Shown: positions 22,401 through 32,344, counted from the first letter of the stretch. The stretch: 38,655 bases of DNA from Gemmatimonadales bacterium (GCA_011772755.1 WVYX01000092.1:1-38655), one strand, 5' to 3'. Notes: generated from the sequence alone by a model not told the origin. Numbers and translations are program-made.

Positions 22401-24833
22401 CTAATTGCCGCTGGGTACCAATTCGGACTCCAACGTCGGTTCCCCCGCCCCGGCCTCTGCCGGCCTTCTCAATGCCACCTCCAGCACGTCGCTCAGGCGC
22501 TCGACAGCGTGCACGGTAAGTCGCTGCCGCTCGTCCTCACTCAGATCCTGGAGGTCTGCGACGTTCTCCTTTGGCATGATGACGTTGCTGATCCCCGCGC
22601 GACACGCGCCGAGCACCTTTTCCTTGACCCCTCCGATGGGGAGCACTCGACCCGACAGCGTTACCTCGCCGGTCATGGCCACGTCGTGCCGTACCGGAAC
22701 GCCGGACAGAGCACTGACCAGCGCCGTCGCCATGGTCACTCCAGCCGAGGGACCATCCTTCGGAATCGCGCCCGCAGGAACATGCACGTGCACGTCCTTC
22801 TCGCTGAGCATCTCTGGCGGGATGCCCAGTTGGTCGGCGTGAGACTTCGCGTAGGTGAGCGCCGCCTGCGCCGACTCCTTCATCACATCGCCCAACTGAC
22901 CAGTCAGGACCAGGTTGTCCCGACCGTTCATCACCGAGACTTCAACGAACATGATGTCGCCACCGACCGGCGTGTAGAACATGCCGGTGGCTATGCCGAT
23001 CTTGTCCGCCTCCGCCGCCAGCTCCGGAAACACCGTCGGTCGCCCCAACAGTCCCTCCACATCCGCTCCTGACACGTTCACCTGCTCTACGTCCCCGGCG
23101 GCGATTTTCCTCGCTACCTTCCGAGCGACCTTCCCGATTTCCCGTTCGAGCTGCCGTACGCCTGCCTCCCTCGTGTAGCTGGAGATCACCGACCTCACCG
23201 CGGTATCATCGAGGATGAGCTCGTGTCGAGTGAGTCCCGCCTCGCTGAGCTGCCGTGGGATCAGGAACTGGCGGGCGATCGCCAGCTTTTCCCGCTCGGT
23301 GTACCCGGTGAACTCCACCTCCTCCATGCGGTCCAGCAACGGCACAGGGATGCTCTCCCTGAAGTTGCCCGTGGCGATGAACAGAACCTCGGAAAGATCA
23401 AACGGCACGCCCATGTAGTGATCGGTGAACGTGTCGTTCTGTGCCGGGTCCAGCACCTCGAGCAAGGCCGCGGCCGGGTCACCCTGGAAGGAGATCCCCA
23501 GCTTGTCGACCTCGTCCAGGAGGAAAACGGGGTTCTTGGTGCCGGCTCGCTTCATTCCCTCGATGATCCGGCCCGGCATGGCGCCTACGTAGGTGCGGCG
23601 GTGTCCCCTTATGTCCGCCTCGTCCCGAGCTCCTCCCAGGGAGATGCGCACGTATTGGCGTCCGATCGCCCTCGCTATCGATTTGGCGATCGACGTCTTG
23701 CCCACGCCCGGTGGGCCGATGAACAGTAGGATGGAACCCTTTCCCCGCCTGTCATCCACGTTCCCGATGAACTCGCCCGTGTCCCGCTGGTCCCGGTGAT
23801 CGAGCAGTTGCCGCACGGCGAGGAACTCAAGTACGCGGTCTTTGACGTCCTGCAAGCCGTAGTGATCCTCGTCCAGAATCCGTGCGGCCTCCTTGAGGTC
23901 GAGATGATCTTCGCTCCGCTTGTTCCACGGCAATTCGGCGACGGTCTCGAGGTAGGTGCGAATGACCTGAGCCTCCATGGAGTCCTTGGCCGTCCGCTGA
24001 AGTCGCCGCAGCTCACGATCGACTTCTTTGCGTGCCTCCACCGGAAGCTCCAACTTCTCAATGCGCTCCCGCAGCTCGTCTGCCTCCTGGGTATCGTCGT
24101 CCCCCAGCTCTTTTTGGATGGCCTTGAGCTGCTCCCGCAGGAACATCTCCCGCTGCCGCTCGCCGATCTCCTCTTGGACCTTCGATTTGATCTCCTCTTG
24201 TGCCTCAGCAAGCTCCAGCTGTCGTTGCACGTGAATCAGCACCCGCCGGAGCCGCTCTTCCACACCACGCGTCTCGAGCAGCGCCTGTCGTTCGGCGGGG
24301 GAAATGTCTATGTATCCAGCTACCAGGTCGGCGAAGCGACCAGGCTCTTCCACGCCATCGAGCACCTGCTGGACGACTTCCTGCGCTAGCCCCGTCTTGA
24401 TTCCCAGCTCAGCGGCGCGCTCCCGCACCTCCTTGTGCAGCGCAACAAAGGCGGCGTCCTCCGCATTGAGGGGAGGCAGGTCGGGTGCCTCTTGGACCAC
24501 GGCCTCGATATGGCCGTCGACGTCCGAATACTGTAGCACCATCGCGCGGTACTCGCCGTGGAGCAGGAGTTGTATCCCGCCGAGGCCGCGCTGCACCTGC
24601 CCGATGCGAGCAACCGTACCCGTGGTGTACAGGACCTCCGGCTGGGCATCTTCCACGTTCTCACGCTGGGCTACGGCGAATATCAGGTGATCGTCCTTCC
24701 GCAGCGATGCTTCGATAGCCCGGAGCGTCCCAGGCCGTCCTGCTCCGATGGGCGCGGTCACGCCAGGGAACATCACCGTCTCCCGCAGCGGCAGCACCGG
24801 GAGGCGCATCCGAGTCGACGTCGTCTCTTGCAT
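22401..24833 (-). CDS. lon: ATP-dependent endopeptidase La (Lon)
   Basis: 810 residues, the normal length of bacterial LonA. It degrades misfolded and regulatory proteins in the cytoplasm as a homohexamer. The N-terminal substrate-binding LON domain (about residues 8-205; [20 protein letters not shown]) is followed by a coiled coil, the AAA+ module with Walker A GPPGVGKT (about 374-381), Walker [10 protein letters not shown] and the sensor region, and the protease domain. The catalytic dyad is Ser696 in GPSAG and Lys739 in GGVKEK. AUG follows an AAGGAG with only one base between, an unusually short spacing, beneath a small hairpin (24842-24858). A cluster of TGTTGGCA-like boxes upstream may control it. 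All key residues are present. Confidence 0.97.
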   Translation of the reverse strand: MQETTSTRMRLPVLPLRETVMFPGVTAPIGAGRPGTLRAIEASLRKDDHLIFAVAQRENVEDAQPEVLYTTGTVARIGQVQRGLGGIQLLLHGEYRAMVLQYSDVDGHIEAVVQEAPDLPPLNAEDAAFVALHKEVRERAAELGIKTGLAQEVVQQVLDGVEEPGRFADLVAGYIDISPAERQALLETRGVEERLRRVLIHVQRQLELAEAQEEIKSKVQEEIGERQREMFLREQLKAIQKELGDDDTQEADELRERIEKLELPVEARKEVDRELRRLQRTAKDSMEAQVIRTYLETVAELPWNKRSEDHLDLKEAARILDEDHYGLQDVKDRVLEFLAVRQLLDHRDQRDTGEFIGNVDDRRGKGSILLFIGPPGVGKTSIAKSIARAIGRQYVRISLGGARDEADIRGHRRTYVGAMPGRIIEGMKRAGTKNPVFLLDEVDKLGISFQGDPAAALLEVLDPAQNDTFTDHYMGVPFDLSEVLFIATGNFRESIPVPLLDRMEEVEFTGYTEREKLAIARQFLIPRQLSEAGLTRHELILDDTAVRSVISSYTREAGVRQLEREIGKVARKVARKIAAGDVEQVNVSGADVEGLLGRPTVFPELAAEADKIGIATGMFYTPVGGDIMFVEVSVMNGRDNLVLTGQLGDVMKESAQAALTYAKSHADQLGIPPEMLSEKDVHVHVPAGAIPKDGPSAGVTMATALVSALSGVPVRHDVAMTGEVTLSGRVLPIGGVKEKVLGACRAGISNVIMPKENVADLQDLSEDERQRLTVHAVERLSDVLEVALRRPAEAGAGEPTLESELVPSGN

Positions 24834-24841
24834 ACTCCTTC

Positions 24842-24858
24842 CCCCTACCGATTAGGGG
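24842..24858 (-). other. small hairpin just upstream of the lon ribosome-binding site
   Basis: In the minus-strand RNA CCCCUA and UAGGGG pair around AUCGG, ending eight nt before the lon AUG. The G-run of its 3' arm continues into the GGGGGAAGGAG stretch, so folding could limit ribosome access. A thermosensing role would be speculation. Confidence 0.35.
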
Positions 24859-24921
24859 TCGGCGTTCGTGTGCTGGTTCGTCCGTGGACCCGATAAGCAC
24901 ATATCATGCCACGCGAGACCA

Positions 24922-25014
24922 CGCCAACAGCCACCCTCCTACGGTGGAATACCCCATTCTGTTGGCATGTTTCTGCCGATGTTGGCAAGCAGCACCACAG
25001 TGTTCCTGCCAATA
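24922..25014. promoter_or_regulatory. cluster of four TGTTGGCA-like boxes upstream of lon
   Basis: TGTTGGCA occurs at 24960-24967 and 24980-24987 (20-bp spacing). Inverted copies are CGCCAACA (24922-24929) and TGCCAATA (25007-25014). GCCAACAG (24923-24930) and CTGTTGGC (24959-24966) form a perfect 8-bp inverted repeat with an inner CCACC/GGTGG hairpin. They lie 90-180 bp upstream of the lon ATG, after the end of the small gene 25049-25294, and suggest a multi-site operator. Confidence 0.45.
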
Positions 25015-25048
25015 TGGCCGGAAGCAGGGCTGGCGGTAACCCGGAGGA

Positions 25049-25294
25049 TCAGGGAGCGCGGGGAGCGACGTTGAGAAGGGCTCTCAGCTCCGTCTCGGTG
25101 AGCTGCTCCAGCAGTCCAGCCCGCGCGGTGACCTCGCGTGCCTGTTCCGACCGGTCCGACGCACATTCGAACCGAATGATGTCGGCCGGCTCCGGAAAGG
25201 CATTCTTGGTTTTCTTGGCTGGGACCATGCCCGATGTCCGCCCGACCCGTTCTGCGGACCAGCGGCGCCCAGCGTCATCCGTCAGCCACCGCAT
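25049..25294 (-). CDS. small conserved-looking protein of unknown function (81 aa)
   Basis: From the ATG at 25294 (the frame is open further upstream to 25330) the product is 81 residues: a tryptophan-rich start MRWLTDDAGRRWSAERVGRT, a basic middle segment (PAKKTKNAFPEPADIIRFEC) and a C-terminal helix LLEQLTETELRALL. This start ('RxW.D..GR.W'), beta middle, then 'LTxxELRxLL' layout recalls small proteins I associate with Gemmatimonadota-type genomes, but I know of no function. GAGG about 9 bp before the ATG may be the ribosome-binding site. It is divergent from the Ser/Thr kinase gene with a 84-bp gap holding the kinase promoter, and reads toward lon. Coding status rests on composition and that layout. 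Confidence 0.6.
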   Translation of the reverse strand: MRWLTDDAGRRWSAERVGRTSGMVPAKKTKNAFPEPADIIRFECASDRSEQAREVTARAGLLEQLTETELRALLNVAPRAP

Positions 25295-25324
25295 TCGCAG
25301 GCCTCGAGCTGCGCACTTTCCCGG

Positions 25325-25353
25325 TTGCAAGGGGGTTTGGGCTACGTTAATCT
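25325..25353 (+). promoter_or_regulatory. candidate promoter of the Ser/Thr kinase gene
   Basis: TTGCAA (25325-25330), 17-bp spacer, TAATCT (25348-25353), leaving a leader of about 20 nt with GGGAG before the ATG at 25379. Confidence 0.5.
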
Positions 25354-25378
25354 ACCCCCGGTCGGGAGCATATGCTAC

Positions 25379-27289
25379 ATGGCCGAAGACGACTTGGGAT
25401 CCCTGGCTGCACGGCTCGCAGATACCCTCGCAGACTCTTACGAGCTCGAAGGTGAAATCGGGCGCGGGGGCATGGGGATCGTCTACAGCGCCCGCGATGT
25501 CAAGCTGAAGCGTCGGGTTGCGATAAAAGTCCTTCCGCCCGACCTCGCCTTCCGCCCAGAGATCCGCAAGCGCTTCATGCGGGAAGCCCAGACGGCAGCA
25601 CGCCTGTCCCACCCACATATCGTCCCCATCCACAGCGTCGGTGACGCCAATGGGCTGGTGTACTTCGTGATGGGCTATGTGGATGGTGAATCCCTAGCTG
25701 CACGCCTGCGACGCCGAGAGCGACTGCCGGCGGAAGAAGCCCGTCGTATCATGAAGGAGACGGCCGACGCCCTCGGCATGGCCCACGCCATGAGCGTGAT
25801 TCACCGGGACATCAAGCCGGACAACATCCTACTGGAGGGAACCCGCCGTCGCGTCATGGTCACGGACTTCGGGATTGCGAAGGCGCTGTCAGAGGTGGGC
25901 GGCGGCACGCTCACCGGGACGGGCGTGGCCATCGGCACACCGGCGTATATGAGCCCGGAGCAGGCGGCCGGGGAGCGGGAGATCGACTCCCGCAGCGACA
26001 TCTATTCCCTGGGCGTGGTGGCATACGAAATGCTCACCGGCGAGCTGCCGTTCAAGGCCCCGACGGTGGCGGGCATCCTCCTGAAGCAGGTGACCCAGCC
26101 CGTTCCTGACATCACTCAGGTGCGCCCGGACTGCCCTGAGGATCTCGCGTCCACCGTGACGCGTTGCCTCGACAAGGATCCGGAGAATCGCTGGCCGACG
26201 GCAGACGCGCTGCGGCGTGCGCTGGAGAGCAGGGCCTCGACGCCTTACCGCCCCCGTTCTCCGTTGGCCCGCCGACCCAGCCGGGCACCGCGAGCCCCGG
26301 AGCGAGCCCGAGACCGGGAACGGGCACGCGACCGCACCAAGGACCGGGAGTGGTGGGAGTGGTTCGAGGAAGGTCGTCGGCCCCCCCAGGCGCGGCGGGC
26401 GCGAGCCGCCCGAGAGCGCAGGCAGGAAGCCCCGCGCCCCGAGGAGCAGCCACAGCAGCCTGGAGGTGAGCCGGGAATCGTCCGCAAGTTCCGAGCGAAT
26501 TTCGCGTCGTATGTGTCAGTGAACGGCGGGTTGCTCCTGCTGAACGTCGTCACGGGCATCGAATCGCCTTGGTTCCTGTTTCCCGCCATTGGCTGGGGCA
26601 TCGGCCTTGCCTCACAATACGGCAAGCTCTGGTCGACAGGCTACAGCATGCGCGACGTCCTCAACCGCCCTCCGGCTCCTGACGCTCTACCTGGGTCGTC
26701 ACACGCTCCCAAGGCCATTCCCGCTGCCAAGATGCCGGAGCCCACCAGCGGGGAGTTCGGCAAGCTGGCTGGCCAAATGCAGCAGATGCGAAAGGACCAC
26801 ACGGCCATTGTCCGGCTGGTGGAGAAGCTGCCGGCGTCGGAGCGCGAGATGCTTCCGGATGTGGTGCCCACCGTGGACGCACTGATGGAACGGGCGGTCG
26901 AGCTGGCGCGGACGCTTCAGCAAATGGAGCGCGACGTAGATGACGCGGCGGTGGCGCGGCTCGATGAGCGCATCGAGGCCCTCGGGCAAGAAAGGGCGGG
27001 CCCCGAAACCGATCGTCGGCTCGATCTCCTCCGGCGGCAGCGGGAGGCCTTGGCCGAGCTGGTAGCCCGGCGCGGAGGCGTGGAAGCCCAGTTCGAGTCC
27101 TGCGTCCTCGCAGTACAGAATGTGCGATTCGACTTGTTGAGACTCCGCTCGGCGGGCGTCGCGCAAGTACTCGACGACCTCACCTCCGCTACGCAGCAGG
27201 CACGCGCGCTCAAGATTGACGTCGAGGCAGCTATCGACGCTGCTGGAGAGATCAGAGAAGCTCTAGGGAGGAAGTTGACCGCGCGGTAG
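25379..27289 (+). CDS. membrane Ser/Thr protein kinase with 2TM domain and coiled-coil tail
   Basis: 636 residues from the ATG at 25379. The Hanks-type kinase domain (about residues 22-285) is complete: Gly loop GRGGMGIVY, VAIK lysine, HRDIKPDN catalytic loop, DFG, GTPAYMSPE activation segment end, and the final Arg in ENRWPTADALRRAL. A highly charged Arg/Glu linker (about 290-385) follows. Two membrane helices form a 2TM domain (about 395-440: SYVSVNGGLLLLNVVTG, WFLFPAIGWGIGLASQ). The tail (about 480-636) is a long coiled coil (RTLQQMERDVDDAAVARLDE and onward). The arrangement puts kinase and tail in the cytoplasm. 2TM domains are better known next to histidine kinases. The substrate and signal are unknown. 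It ends 8 bp before the convergent E1 gene. Confidence 0.9.
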   Translation: MAEDDLGSLAARLADTLADSYELEGEIGRGGMGIVYSARDVKLKRRVAIKVLPPDLAFRPEIRKRFMREAQTAARLSHPHIVPIHSVGDANGLVYFVMGYVDGESLAARLRRRERLPAEEARRIMKETADALGMAHAMSVIHRDIKPDNILLEGTRRRVMVTDFGIAKALSEVGGGTLTGTGVAIGTPAYMSPEQAAGEREIDSRSDIYSLGVVAYEMLTGELPFKAPTVAGILLKQVTQPVPDITQVRPDCPEDLASTVTRCLDKDPENRWPTADALRRALESRASTPYRPRSPLARRPSRAPRAPERARDRERARDRTKDREWWEWFEEGRRPPQARRARAARERRQEAPRPEEQPQQPGGEPGIVRKFRANFASYVSVNGGLLLLNVVTGIESPWFLFPAIGWGIGLASQYGKLWSTGYSMRDVLNRPPAPDALPGSSHAPKAIPAAKMPEPTSGEFGKLAGQMQQMRKDHTAIVRLVEKLPASEREMLPDVVPTVDALMERAVELARTLQQMERDVDDAAVARLDERIEALGQERAGPETDRRLDLLRRQREALAELVARRGGVEAQFESCVLAVQNVRFDLLRLRSAGVAQVLDDLTSATQQARALKIDVEAAIDAAGEIREALGRKLTAR

Positions 27290-27297
27290 CGCAGCGC

Positions 27298-29442
27298 TCA
27301 GAAGTCAGAGATCCCTCTTATCGCCGCCTTCAGATCCACCACCTGCGGCAGGATCGCATCCTCCAACTCGGGCGAATACGCCACATACGTGTCAGTGGAG
27401 GCCACGCGCCGCACCGGTGCGTCGAGCCATCCAAAGAGCTCGTCCGCGATTCTCGCCGCAATCTCGGCCCCATAGCCCCACGAGATGGGATCCTCGTAGG
27501 CCACGATCACTTTGTTGGTCTTGGCAATCGAGGCGCTGATCGTCTCCCAGTCCAGGGGATTGAGCGATCGCAAATCGATAACCTCGGTGCTGACGGCCTC
27601 GGCCTCCTCGAGCTCCTTGGCAGCCACCAGCGTTCGCTGCACCACGGCACCGTAAGTCAGCACGGTGAGGTCCGTTCCCTGCCGCACGACCTTGGCCTTC
27701 CCGAACGGGACCATGTAGTTCGGACCGGGATACCGTCCCTTGTTGTACGTCTGGCGATACAGGTGCTTGTGCTCGAGAAAGATCACGGGGTCGTCACACC
27801 GGATCGCCGTTCGCAGCAGCCCGTTGGCATCCAGGGCCGTGGAAGGACACACCACGCGGAGCCCCGGAATGCCGGTGTACAGGGCCGCACCCGTCTGTGA
27901 GTGATAGATGGCACCGCCCTTGAGGTACCCACCATATGCAGCCCGCACTACCGCGGGGGCGCTGAACGCATTGTTGCTGCGCCACCGCAGCACCGCCAAT
28001 TCACTGCGGATCTGGTGATATGCCGGCCAGATGTAGTCGAAGAACTGGATCTCCACCACCGGCTTGATGCCCCTAGTGGCGAGACCAACGGCGCGTCCTA
28101 CGATGTTGGCCTCGGCAAGAGGGGAGTTGTAGACTCGATGGCTGCCAAACCGCTTCTGCAGCCCCCATGTCACCTTAAACACACCACCTTTGCCCCTGAC
28201 GTCCTCGATGTGCTCGTCCCGGGAGATGTCTGCGATGTCCTCTCCGAACATGACGATCCGAGGATCGCGCGTCATCTCGTCACTGAGACACCGATTCAGG
28301 AGATCCACCATGGTCAACGGCTCGCCTTCCAGCTGCGGATGATCTTCGGTGTCGAACTGCTCGCCCGTGGGATCCACATCAGCCGAGTACACATAGAGCT
28401 GGACGGTCTCCGGAGCGGGCTGCGGAGCCGCGAGGGCAACCTCGCTTGCCAGCTCGATGTCCTCTGCCACTCGCCGATTGATCTCGTCGATCTCGGCTTC
28501 TGTCGCGGTGCCGTCGCCCAAGAGCCTGGCGGCGAAGGTCCGCACTGGGTCCCGCTGCGCCTCTGCCTCGCGCTCGTGGGACGGCTTGTAGTGCACCTCG
28601 TCATCTGAGAGCGAGTGGGAGTACGGCCGGATGACATCGGCATGAATGAGTGCCGGCCCCTTGCGGGCGCGACAATACGCCACCGCACCCGAGAGGACGT
28701 CATAGGAAAGCAGCGGATCACACCCGTCCACATCGTCCACGTACAGATTGGGAAAGCAGGAGACGAGGCTCGAAATCGATCCACCCGCTGTCTGGACCTC
28801 CACCGGGACGGAGATGGCGTACCCGTTGTCCTCGATGAGAAACAGGACGGGCAACTGAAGGTTGCTCGCCGTGTTGAGTGCCTCCCAGAACTCACCCTCG
28901 CTGGTCGTCCCGTCCCCCGCCGTGCAGAGCACTACCTCGTCGTCGTGAATGCGCTCCTCACGGTCCGGGATTTCCTCGATCTGGTGGTAACGCAGCCACG
29001 CTTCGGCGCATCCGACGGCGTTCAGGAACTGCGTTCCGGTGGGACTCGACGAGCTAACGATGTTGAAGTCCTTGTGCCCCCAATGCGACGGCATCTGACG
29101 GCCCCCCGAATTGGGATCGTCCGCCGCAGCGACGGCCGACAGCAGCATCTCCGTCGGCGTCATACCGAGCGTCAGACACAGGGCTCGGTCCCGATAGTAC
29201 GGGTAGAACCAGTCGTACCCTGGGCGAAGGACCTTGCCCGCCGCCACCAGAACCGCTTCGTGCCCAGCCCCTGAAATCTGAAAGAAGATCCTGTTCTGCC
29301 GCTTGAGCTGGATCTCCTTGTCATCCAACTGGCGCGAGGTCAGCATGAGCCGGTACATGTCGAGCAGCTCCTGCTTCTCGAGCCGTGCCGCCGGCTTGCG
29401 GCGGGGGCCGGGCCTGGATCGGGCCTTGGTACCGTGAGGCAT
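27298..29442 (-). CDS. fused alpha/beta E1 component of a 2-oxoacid dehydrogenase
   Basis: 714 residues from the ATG at 29442 (a TTG at 29451 is possible). The alpha part (about 20-360) has the thiamine-diphosphate motif [20 protein letters not shown] ... IEDNGYAIS and the heterodimer-type [11 protein letters not shown]. The beta part (about 378-714) has [30 protein letters not shown] and QTGAALYTG. Such enzymes decarboxylate pyruvate or branched-chain 2-oxoacids and pass the acyl group to lipoyl-E2. In most bacteria alpha and beta are separate genes, and the fused form occurs in several phyla. The segment [12 protein letters not shown]-like around the phospho-loop is present. E2 and E3 are not in the window. 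Branched-chain specificity is suggested by similarity but not proven. It lies 81 bp downstream of the 83-residue gene. Confidence 0.9.
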   Translation of the reverse strand: MPHGTKARSRPGPRRKPAARLEKQELLDMYRLMLTSRQLDDKEIQLKRQNRIFFQISGAGHEAVLVAAGKVLRPGYDWFYPYYRDRALCLTLGMTPTEMLLSAVAAADDPNSGGRQMPSHWGHKDFNIVSSSSPTGTQFLNAVGCAEAWLRYHQIEEIPDREERIHDDEVVLCTAGDGTTSEGEFWEALNTASNLQLPVLFLIEDNGYAISVPVEVQTAGGSISSLVSCFPNLYVDDVDGCDPLLSYDVLSGAVAYCRARKGPALIHADVIRPYSHSLSDDEVHYKPSHEREAEAQRDPVRTFAARLLGDGTATEAEIDEINRRVAEDIELASEVALAAPQPAPETVQLYVYSADVDPTGEQFDTEDHPQLEGEPLTMVDLLNRCLSDEMTRDPRIVMFGEDIADISRDEHIEDVRGKGGVFKVTWGLQKRFGSHRVYNSPLAEANIVGRAVGLATRGIKPVVEIQFFDYIWPAYHQIRSELAVLRWRSNNAFSAPAVVRAAYGGYLKGGAIYHSQTGAALYTGIPGLRVVCPSTALDANGLLRTAIRCDDPVIFLEHKHLYRQTYNKGRYPGPNYMVPFGKAKVVRQGTDLTVLTYGAVVQRTLVAAKELEEAEAVSTEVIDLRSLNPLDWETISASIAKTNKVIVAYEDPISWGYGAEIAARIADELFGWLDAPVRRVASTDTYVAYSPELEDAILPQVVDLKAAIRGISDF

Positions 29443-29523
29443 GTCCGACAAAGATATTCTAGTCCAACTGCGTGGCTAGCGAGCCCGGAAGTGGTCCTAC
29501 CTGGAAGACGTGTGTCATGCGGA

Positions 29524-29775
29524 TCACTTGAGTTTGGTGAGCTTCCTGAGGGCTTCCAGTTTCTCGAGCGCTGACTTGGATGCTGGAGCTTCAGCCACCG
29601 CCAGGAGCGCGTCGCGTATGTCGAGCAGGACTTCGAGAATCAGTTGCTCGCGCTGGAATGAGGAGTCCAGGTCAGCCATCCGATCGTCGTCGCGGGCCTC
29701 GCTAGCCCGGTCGTACGCTGCGCGATAGATGGATTCCAAGTTGGCGAGAATGCGATCCCTCTTCCGCGGGCTCAT
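29524..29775 (-). CDS. small helical protein of unknown function (83 aa)
   Basis: 83 residues from the ATG at 29775, with GAGG about 9 nt upstream. The in-frame extension to 29982 is rejected because it lacks protein-like composition. The product starts MSPRKRDRILANLESIYRAA, continues with a charged helix (RASEARDDDRMADLDSSFQR) and a hydrophobic-periodic helix (EQLILEVLLDIRDALLAVAE), and ends in a basic tail (EALRKLTKLK). It looks like a two- or three-helix bundle or coiled-coil partner protein, soluble. It is directly upstream of the E1 gene on the same strand. I know of no function, and any link with the dehydrogenase is inferred from adjacency. The 273 bp from here to the next gene (30049) hold no gene I can support. 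Confidence 0.65.
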   Translation of the reverse strand: MSPRKRDRILANLESIYRAAYDRASEARDDDRMADLDSSFQREQLILEVLLDIRDALLAVAEAPASKSALEKLEALRKLTKLK

Positions 29776-30048
29776 ACCGATCCTCTCTCGTGAGCTGAGC
29801 GTGGCGACAGGCCGATCGAGGCGCGCCGCCCAATGGCAGGCCGAACGCAAAGCAACCTGCCCGGAAATCTTGTGACGACCCGTCCCTGGTGCAACATCCG
29901 AAATCGAGGCCGTGCGAGCGCTCACCGGCCGTTCGCCGCGATCCCGCGGTCGCGTCTTGCAGCCGCCCGCCGTCCGAGACACTATCTATCGCCGCGGTGG
30001 CCTCCGGAAGCCCGCCGCACTCGATTATCGCAGACCGACGACCAGATC

Positions 30049-32262
30049 ATGGCTCTCACTGTACGCCCGCACTGCATCACGACACTCTTGGTTGCGCTGT
30101 TAGGTGCCACCGCACAGGCACAATCGGGGTCGGCTCCCGACAGTGCGCCGAGCGCCGCTGCTGCCCGTGCCAGGGTGTCACCTCTGGTTGACGGTCGGCT
30201 GGACGAATCTGCGTGGGGAGCGGCTCCACCAATAGCCGGATTCGTTCAACACGAGCCCCGTGACGGCCAGCCGGTGACCGAACCCACCGAGGCGCGGATA
30301 CTGTACGACCGTGAGGCACTCTACGTGGGCGTATGGCTGTTTGACAGCGATCCCGCCGGCATCATCCCCGGCGAGAGTCGCCGCGATCTCAGCCTCGACG
30401 ACTGTGACGCGTTCCTCATAGTCCTGGACACCTACCGGGACGGTCAGAACGCATTCGTTTTCGGTACCACGCCAGCCGGGATTGAGTACGACGGACAGGT
30501 GACCAACGAAGGCGAAGGCAGCGGCCAGCGACGGCTTCGCCAGCAGACCGGGTCCGGTGGCGGATTCAACATCAACTGGGACGGAACCTGGGATGTCGCC
30601 ACCTCGACCGATCAGAGAGGCTGGTATGCCGAGTTCCGGATACCTTTCTCCACCTTGCGCTACCGCGGCGCAGGCCCCCAGGTATGGGGCCTCAATCTCG
30701 CACGTCACATCCGGCGCCGGAATGAGCAGTCCTACTGGTCTCCGGTGCCCCGCCAGCACTCCCTCTACCGGCTCTCGCAGGCCGGCACACTGGCGCAGGT
30801 CGAGGCACCGGGACGTCAGAGCATCATCGTCACGCCGTATGTTCTCGCATCCGCCCACCGTGACTACACCGCCGCGCCCGGCGTCGATTACACAGGCGAC
30901 CTCGGCGGCGATGCTAAGCTGGGCATCCTGCCAAGTCTCACCCTCGATCTCACCTACAACACGGATTTCGCGCAGGTCGAGGTGGATGAGCAGCAGGTCA
31001 ACCTCACCAGGTTCAACCTCTTCTTCCCTGAGAAGCGGCCGTTCTTCCTAGAGAATGCCGGGCTATTCGCTGTCGGGACCCCACAAGCCGCGGAGCTGTT
31101 CTTCAGCAGGCGGATCGGCATCGACACCACAGGAGTTCCAGTGCCGATACTGGCGGGTGGGCGGCTCACCGGTAAGCCAGGCGGCATCAATCTCGGCCTG
31201 CTCGACATCCAGACAGAGCGTGTGGAGGGCGTGGTCGAACCCAACAACTACGCCGTCGCGCGGGTCTCCGCGGAGCTCCCCAGCCGATCCCGCCTGGGCG
31301 GGATCTTCATCAACCGAGTCACCACGAGCAACACAGCAGACTACAACCGCACCTACGCCGTGGACGGACGCCTGGGCATCGGCCAGGCAATCACGTTCGA
31401 CGGCTACGCAGCCCTGACCGAAACACCGGCCCTCTCCGGTCGCGAGCACGCCTACAGTCTGGCGAGCCGCCTGGCAACCAGAAACTGGCAGGCGAGCGCC
31501 ACCTACACCGAGGTGGGGGAAGACTTCAACCCCGAGGCCGGCTTCCTCGAACGGTCCGGGTACCGCTTCGTGCAAGCCTCCGTGCTCCGCCACTTGCGCA
31601 CTCCCGGCGTGCCTTGGCTCCGGGAGTTTCGGCCCCACGTGTCGTACCGGGGCTACTTCGACTTCGACGGCTTCAACGAGACCGGCAACATCCACATCGA
31701 CACGCACGTCGAATTCGCCAACGGAGCGTTCTTTAGTCCGGCGTTCAACTTCACGCGGGAGGGACTGAGGGGACCATTCGAGATCGCTCCGGGCGTAGTC
31801 GTCCCGCCGGGTACATACGACAACTTCGAGGCGGCCTGGCGCTTCAACTCGAACGAGAGCGCATCCCTTTCGGTGAACGGTGGACTCGACATCGGCGGGT
31901 TCCTTACGGGCACGCGAAAGGGCTTTTACGGCACGATGACCGCCCGCTATCAGGCGACCATCGCTGCGTCACTGAGGGTGTCGTACAACAACGTTGACCT
32001 CGTCGAGGGAAGCTTCGAGACCACCCTGGTCGGCATGCGTTTCGCCTACAGCTTCAGCCCACGGGTCTACCTGCAGTCCTTGATCCAGTACAACTCGCAG
32101 GCTGGCATTTGGTCAGGAAACGTGCGATTCGGGTGGCTCAGCACGGCCGGCACAGGCTTGTTCATCGTGTACAACGAGCAGCGACAGACCGGCACAAACG
32201 CCGGGCCACTCGATCGCGCACTCATTGCAAAATTCTCAAGACAGTTTTCGCTGATTAACTGA
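30049..32262 (+). CDS. DUF5916 outer-membrane protein with CBM9-like N-terminal domain
   Basis: 737 residues from the ATG at 30049. The signal peptide (TLLVALLGATAQAQ) is followed by a CBM9-like beta-sandwich (about residues 45-215: VDGRLDESAWGAAPPIAGFV, ILYDREALYVGVWLFDSDP, FRIPFSTLRY). The DUF5916 beta-barrel takes up the remaining 500 residues. It has TDFAQVEVDEQQVNLTRFNL, FFPEKRPFFLENAGLF, FFSRRIGI and a final run of amphipathic strands ending SRQFSLIN. These proteins sit in the outer membrane. A role in sugar or polymer binding or transport is suggested by the CBM9-like domain but has not been shown for this family to my knowledge. The longer start at 29833 is rejected. The stop overlaps the first bases of a large hairpin, probably the terminator. 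Confidence 0.9.
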   Translation: MALTVRPHCITTLLVALLGATAQAQSGSAPDSAPSAAAARARVSPLVDGRLDESAWGAAPPIAGFVQHEPRDGQPVTEPTEARILYDREALYVGVWLFDSDPAGIIPGESRRDLSLDDCDAFLIVLDTYRDGQNAFVFGTTPAGIEYDGQVTNEGEGSGQRRLRQQTGSGGGFNINWDGTWDVATSTDQRGWYAEFRIPFSTLRYRGAGPQVWGLNLARHIRRRNEQSYWSPVPRQHSLYRLSQAGTLAQVEAPGRQSIIVTPYVLASAHRDYTAAPGVDYTGDLGGDAKLGILPSLTLDLTYNTDFAQVEVDEQQVNLTRFNLFFPEKRPFFLENAGLFAVGTPQAAELFFSRRIGIDTTGVPVPILAGGRLTGKPGGINLGLLDIQTERVEGVVEPNNYAVARVSAELPSRSRLGGIFINRVTTSNTADYNRTYAVDGRLGIGQAITFDGYAALTETPALSGREHAYSLASRLATRNWQASATYTEVGEDFNPEAGFLERSGYRFVQASVLRHLRTPGVPWLREFRPHVSYRGYFDFDGFNETGNIHIDTHVEFANGAFFSPAFNFTREGLRGPFEIAPGVVVPPGTYDNFEAAWRFNSNESASLSVNGGLDIGGFLTGTRKGFYGTMTARYQATIAASLRVSYNNVDLVEGSFETTLVGMRFAYSFSPRVYLQSLIQYNSQAGIWSGNVRFGWLSTAGTGLFIVYNEQRQTGTNAGPLDRALIAKFSRQFSLIN

Positions 32263-32344
32263 AGCAATTCGCAATTAGCAATTCGCAGTTCGTGAACCTG
32301 GTGCGGCGAACACGAATTGCGAACTGCGAGTTGCGAGTCGCTTC
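32261..32344. terminator. 84-nt hairpin with 34-bp arms between convergent genes
   Basis: The arms 32261-32294 and 32311-32344 are complementary at 28 of 34 positions around a 16-nt loop. They are built from repeated (A)ATTCGC / GCAATTCG-type units, so neighbouring units can also pair with each other. The hairpin begins at the DUF5916 stop and ends 30 bp before the stop of the convergent DUF1015 gene, a natural place for a two-way terminator. The AT-rich units stand out from the surrounding GC-rich DNA. 32345-32373 is a run of GGCTGA/GGCTCA-like units. Confidence 0.65.

Noticed and set aside
24961-24976. Sigma-54-like TGGCATG...TGC upstream of lon
   Set aside because: The spacing between the GG and GC elements is one base short, which sigma-54 does not tolerate, and no AAA+ activator is present.
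24906-25508. 200-residue plus-strand frame across the lon-kinase interval
   Set aside because: It overlaps the kinase start, the kinase promoter and the opposite small gene, and has Ser/Arg-rich shadow composition.
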